Shown piece by piece: positions 13,723 through 14,904 of a stretch of 14,904 bases of DNA (positions are counted from its first letter, which is position 1; every line of letters starts with the position of its first letter). The DNA lies in contig DBXY01000063.1 of assembly GCA_002309765.1 (NCBI GenBank), forward strand, positions 1,077 to 15,980, written 5' to 3'. The stretch is from Verrucomicrobia bacterium UBA1200 (GTDB lineage: Bacteria; Verrucomicrobiota; Kiritimatiellia; RFP12; UBA1067). Position numbers and translations under genes: made by a program. The notes under the pieces were generated by a model. That model saw nothing but the letters and a program-made list of their open reading frames with translations. It had not been told where the DNA came from and did no database searches.

Positions 13723-14904
13723 CGGAACATCCCCACTCGCGTGGGGAAAAGTTGGCTTGTCCGAACAAGATTATCGTACCATACGGAACATCCCCACTCG
13801 CGTGGGGAAAAGTGGTAAGGATGGTAATCAAACTATTGCCCACCCGGAACATCCCCACTCGCGTGGGGAAAAGGCTTAATCATATGAGTACAGGGCATTA
13901 CATTCCGGAACATCCCCACTCGCGTGGGGAAAAGTCCGCCCCCTCCCCCCCTAGCTGGGGAGGCCCCGGAACATCCCCACTCGCGTGGGGAAAAGGGCCT
14001 ACGACTCATGACACGAAAAATAGGAGTCGGAACATCCCCACTCGCGTGGGGAAAAGGCTGGAGTACCAACAAGATTATCATAAAGAGCCGGAACATCCCC
14101 ACTCGCGTGGGGAAAAGTTGATTATCACTCCTGCGACTGTAAGTCCCGGCGGAACATCCCCACTCGCGTGGGGAAAAGGCCGCCAACATGGCCGTGAAAC
14201 TGCTCGTCGCCGGAACATCCCCACTCGCGTGGGGAAAAGTTCTTCGTCATCGATTTCGATTTCCTCGCCCTCGGAACATCCCCACTCGCGTGGGGAAAAG
14301 ATCGTCGCGATCTCAACGATGGATTTGTAACTCGGAACATCCCCACTCGCGTGGGGAAAAGGAAGGGCGCGGGATGGCTGGAACGAGCAGTGTCGGAACA
14401 TCCCCACTCGCGTGGGGAAAAGAAAGAATTTAGGAACGTAGCCGCCTCTGACATCGGAACATCCCCACTCGCGTGGGGAAAAGCACAAGCGCGACCACAG
14501 CACCCGTCTCCGGGTCGGAACATCCCCACTCGCGTGGGGAAAAGTTGGCGAGGGATTCCGCCCCTGCGGCGGTCTCTGGAACATCCCCACTCGCGTGGGG
14601 AAAAGATTCCGTTCTCGTCCTCACGCATTGGGAATGGCGGAACATCCCCACTCGCGTGGGGAAAAGCCACTTCGGATTCGCCGCCGCTAACGTTGAGGCG
14701 GAACATCCCCACTCGCGTGGGGAAAAGTCCGGCAACAAGCCGCTTGGCGCGTCTTTCCGCGGAACATCCCCACTCGCGTGGGGAAAAGTACCCAGCGTTT
14801 GCCGAGCTCCTGCCAAGTAACGGAACATCCCCACTCGCGTGGGGAAAAGTATGAGCAGGTGGCCAGTGTGGTCGCTTTGCCCGGAACATCCCCACTCGCG
14901 TGGG

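Larger units (their letters stand above)
10489..14904 (-). CRISPR. Long type I-E-like CRISPR array (72 full repeats plus one partial)
   Basis: A 29-bp repeat recurs every 61 bp. On the plus strand it begins CGGAACATCCCC, contains the 6-bp stem CCCCAC/GTGGGG around TCGC, and ends GGGGAAAAG. Reading through, I count 72 complete repeats and a 73rd cut by the window end at 14882. There are 72 spacers: 71 of 32 bp and one of 33 bp (10945-10977). On the minus strand the repeat starts CTTTTCCCCACGCG and ends GGGGATGTTCCG, matching the usual I-E form (TTCCCC...GGGGAT-AACCG-like end), so the crRNA handle would be ATGTTCCG. All repeats read identical except the first two and the one at 14577. No cas gene or leader is in the window; both should lie beyond the right edge. 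Type I-E is inferred from the repeat only. Confidence 0.97.

Noticed and set aside
12532..14210. Spacers 12532-12563 and 14179-14210 as another homologous pair (RQHGRET in both)
   Set aside because: A 20-base overlap has all five mismatches at third positions, but the spacers are out of phase. With so many possible comparisons chance is not excluded, and 14179-14210 reads equally well in another frame.
10489..14904. Many long open frames on both strands, with recurring peptides such as EHPHSRGEK, GTSPLAWGK and RNIPTRVGK
   Set aside because: They are translated CRISPR repeats. The 61-bp period is not a multiple of three, so the repeat cycles through its three frames and none of them contains a stop. 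Such products are spurious.

Overview
The window is bacterial and probably from the PVC superphylum (Verrucomicrobiota, Kiritimatiellota or Lentisphaerota). This rests on a four-helix-bundle-suffix protein, secreted glycosidase-like proteins of a kind common in those phyla, and many low-complexity intergenic repeats. The phylum call is an inference from gene style; no rRNA or other decisive marker is present.

Layout. (1) 1-1247, plus strand: the 3' part of a glycosidase-like gene. (2) 1248-2520: a small secreted-protein gene on the minus strand, set between inverted copies of a low-complexity repeat, with a telomere-like GGGATTA/GGGGTTA tract on one side and a palindromic intergenic repeat on the other. 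(3) 2512-8929, all minus strand: housekeeping genes transcribed in the order thrS, infC, M20 dipeptidase, dnaB, secreted cysteine hydrolase. thrS and infC form one unit with a visible sigma70-like promoter; hairpins after infC probably separate it from the tightly spaced dipeptidase-dnaB-hydrolase group. infC has no ATG, GTG or TTG available ahead of its conserved N-terminus and must start at a rare codon (AUC or AUU), as IF3 genes often do. (4) 9072-10271: a four-helix-bundle-suffix gene whose C-terminal zinc ribbon is cut by an in-frame TGA, flanked by GAGACG-type repeats that include a near-identical 20-bp direct repeat at each end, with two short coding-like remnants outside. (5) 10489 to the right edge: a very long CRISPR array with a type I-E-like repeat. 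It has 72 complete repeats plus one cut by the window edge, and 72 spacers. Degenerate repeats at the left end and the repeat orientation both place the leader, and probably the cas genes, beyond the right edge.

The most interesting signal is in the spacers. Several translate into peptides resembling conserved motifs of Gokushovirinae-type Microviridae: the pilot protein VP2 (DLRKAGLNPN, LNPNLIYGSVG, NSPSAQMARY) and the major capsid protein VP1 (PWAQRGNPVQ, EFANLGEQEI, GSLSDYLG). Some spacers are homologous pairs that differ mostly at silent codon positions. The array therefore seems to record repeated encounters with a diversifying family of small ssDNA phages, and could name the host of such phages. 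Motif recognition is from memory and needs a database search.
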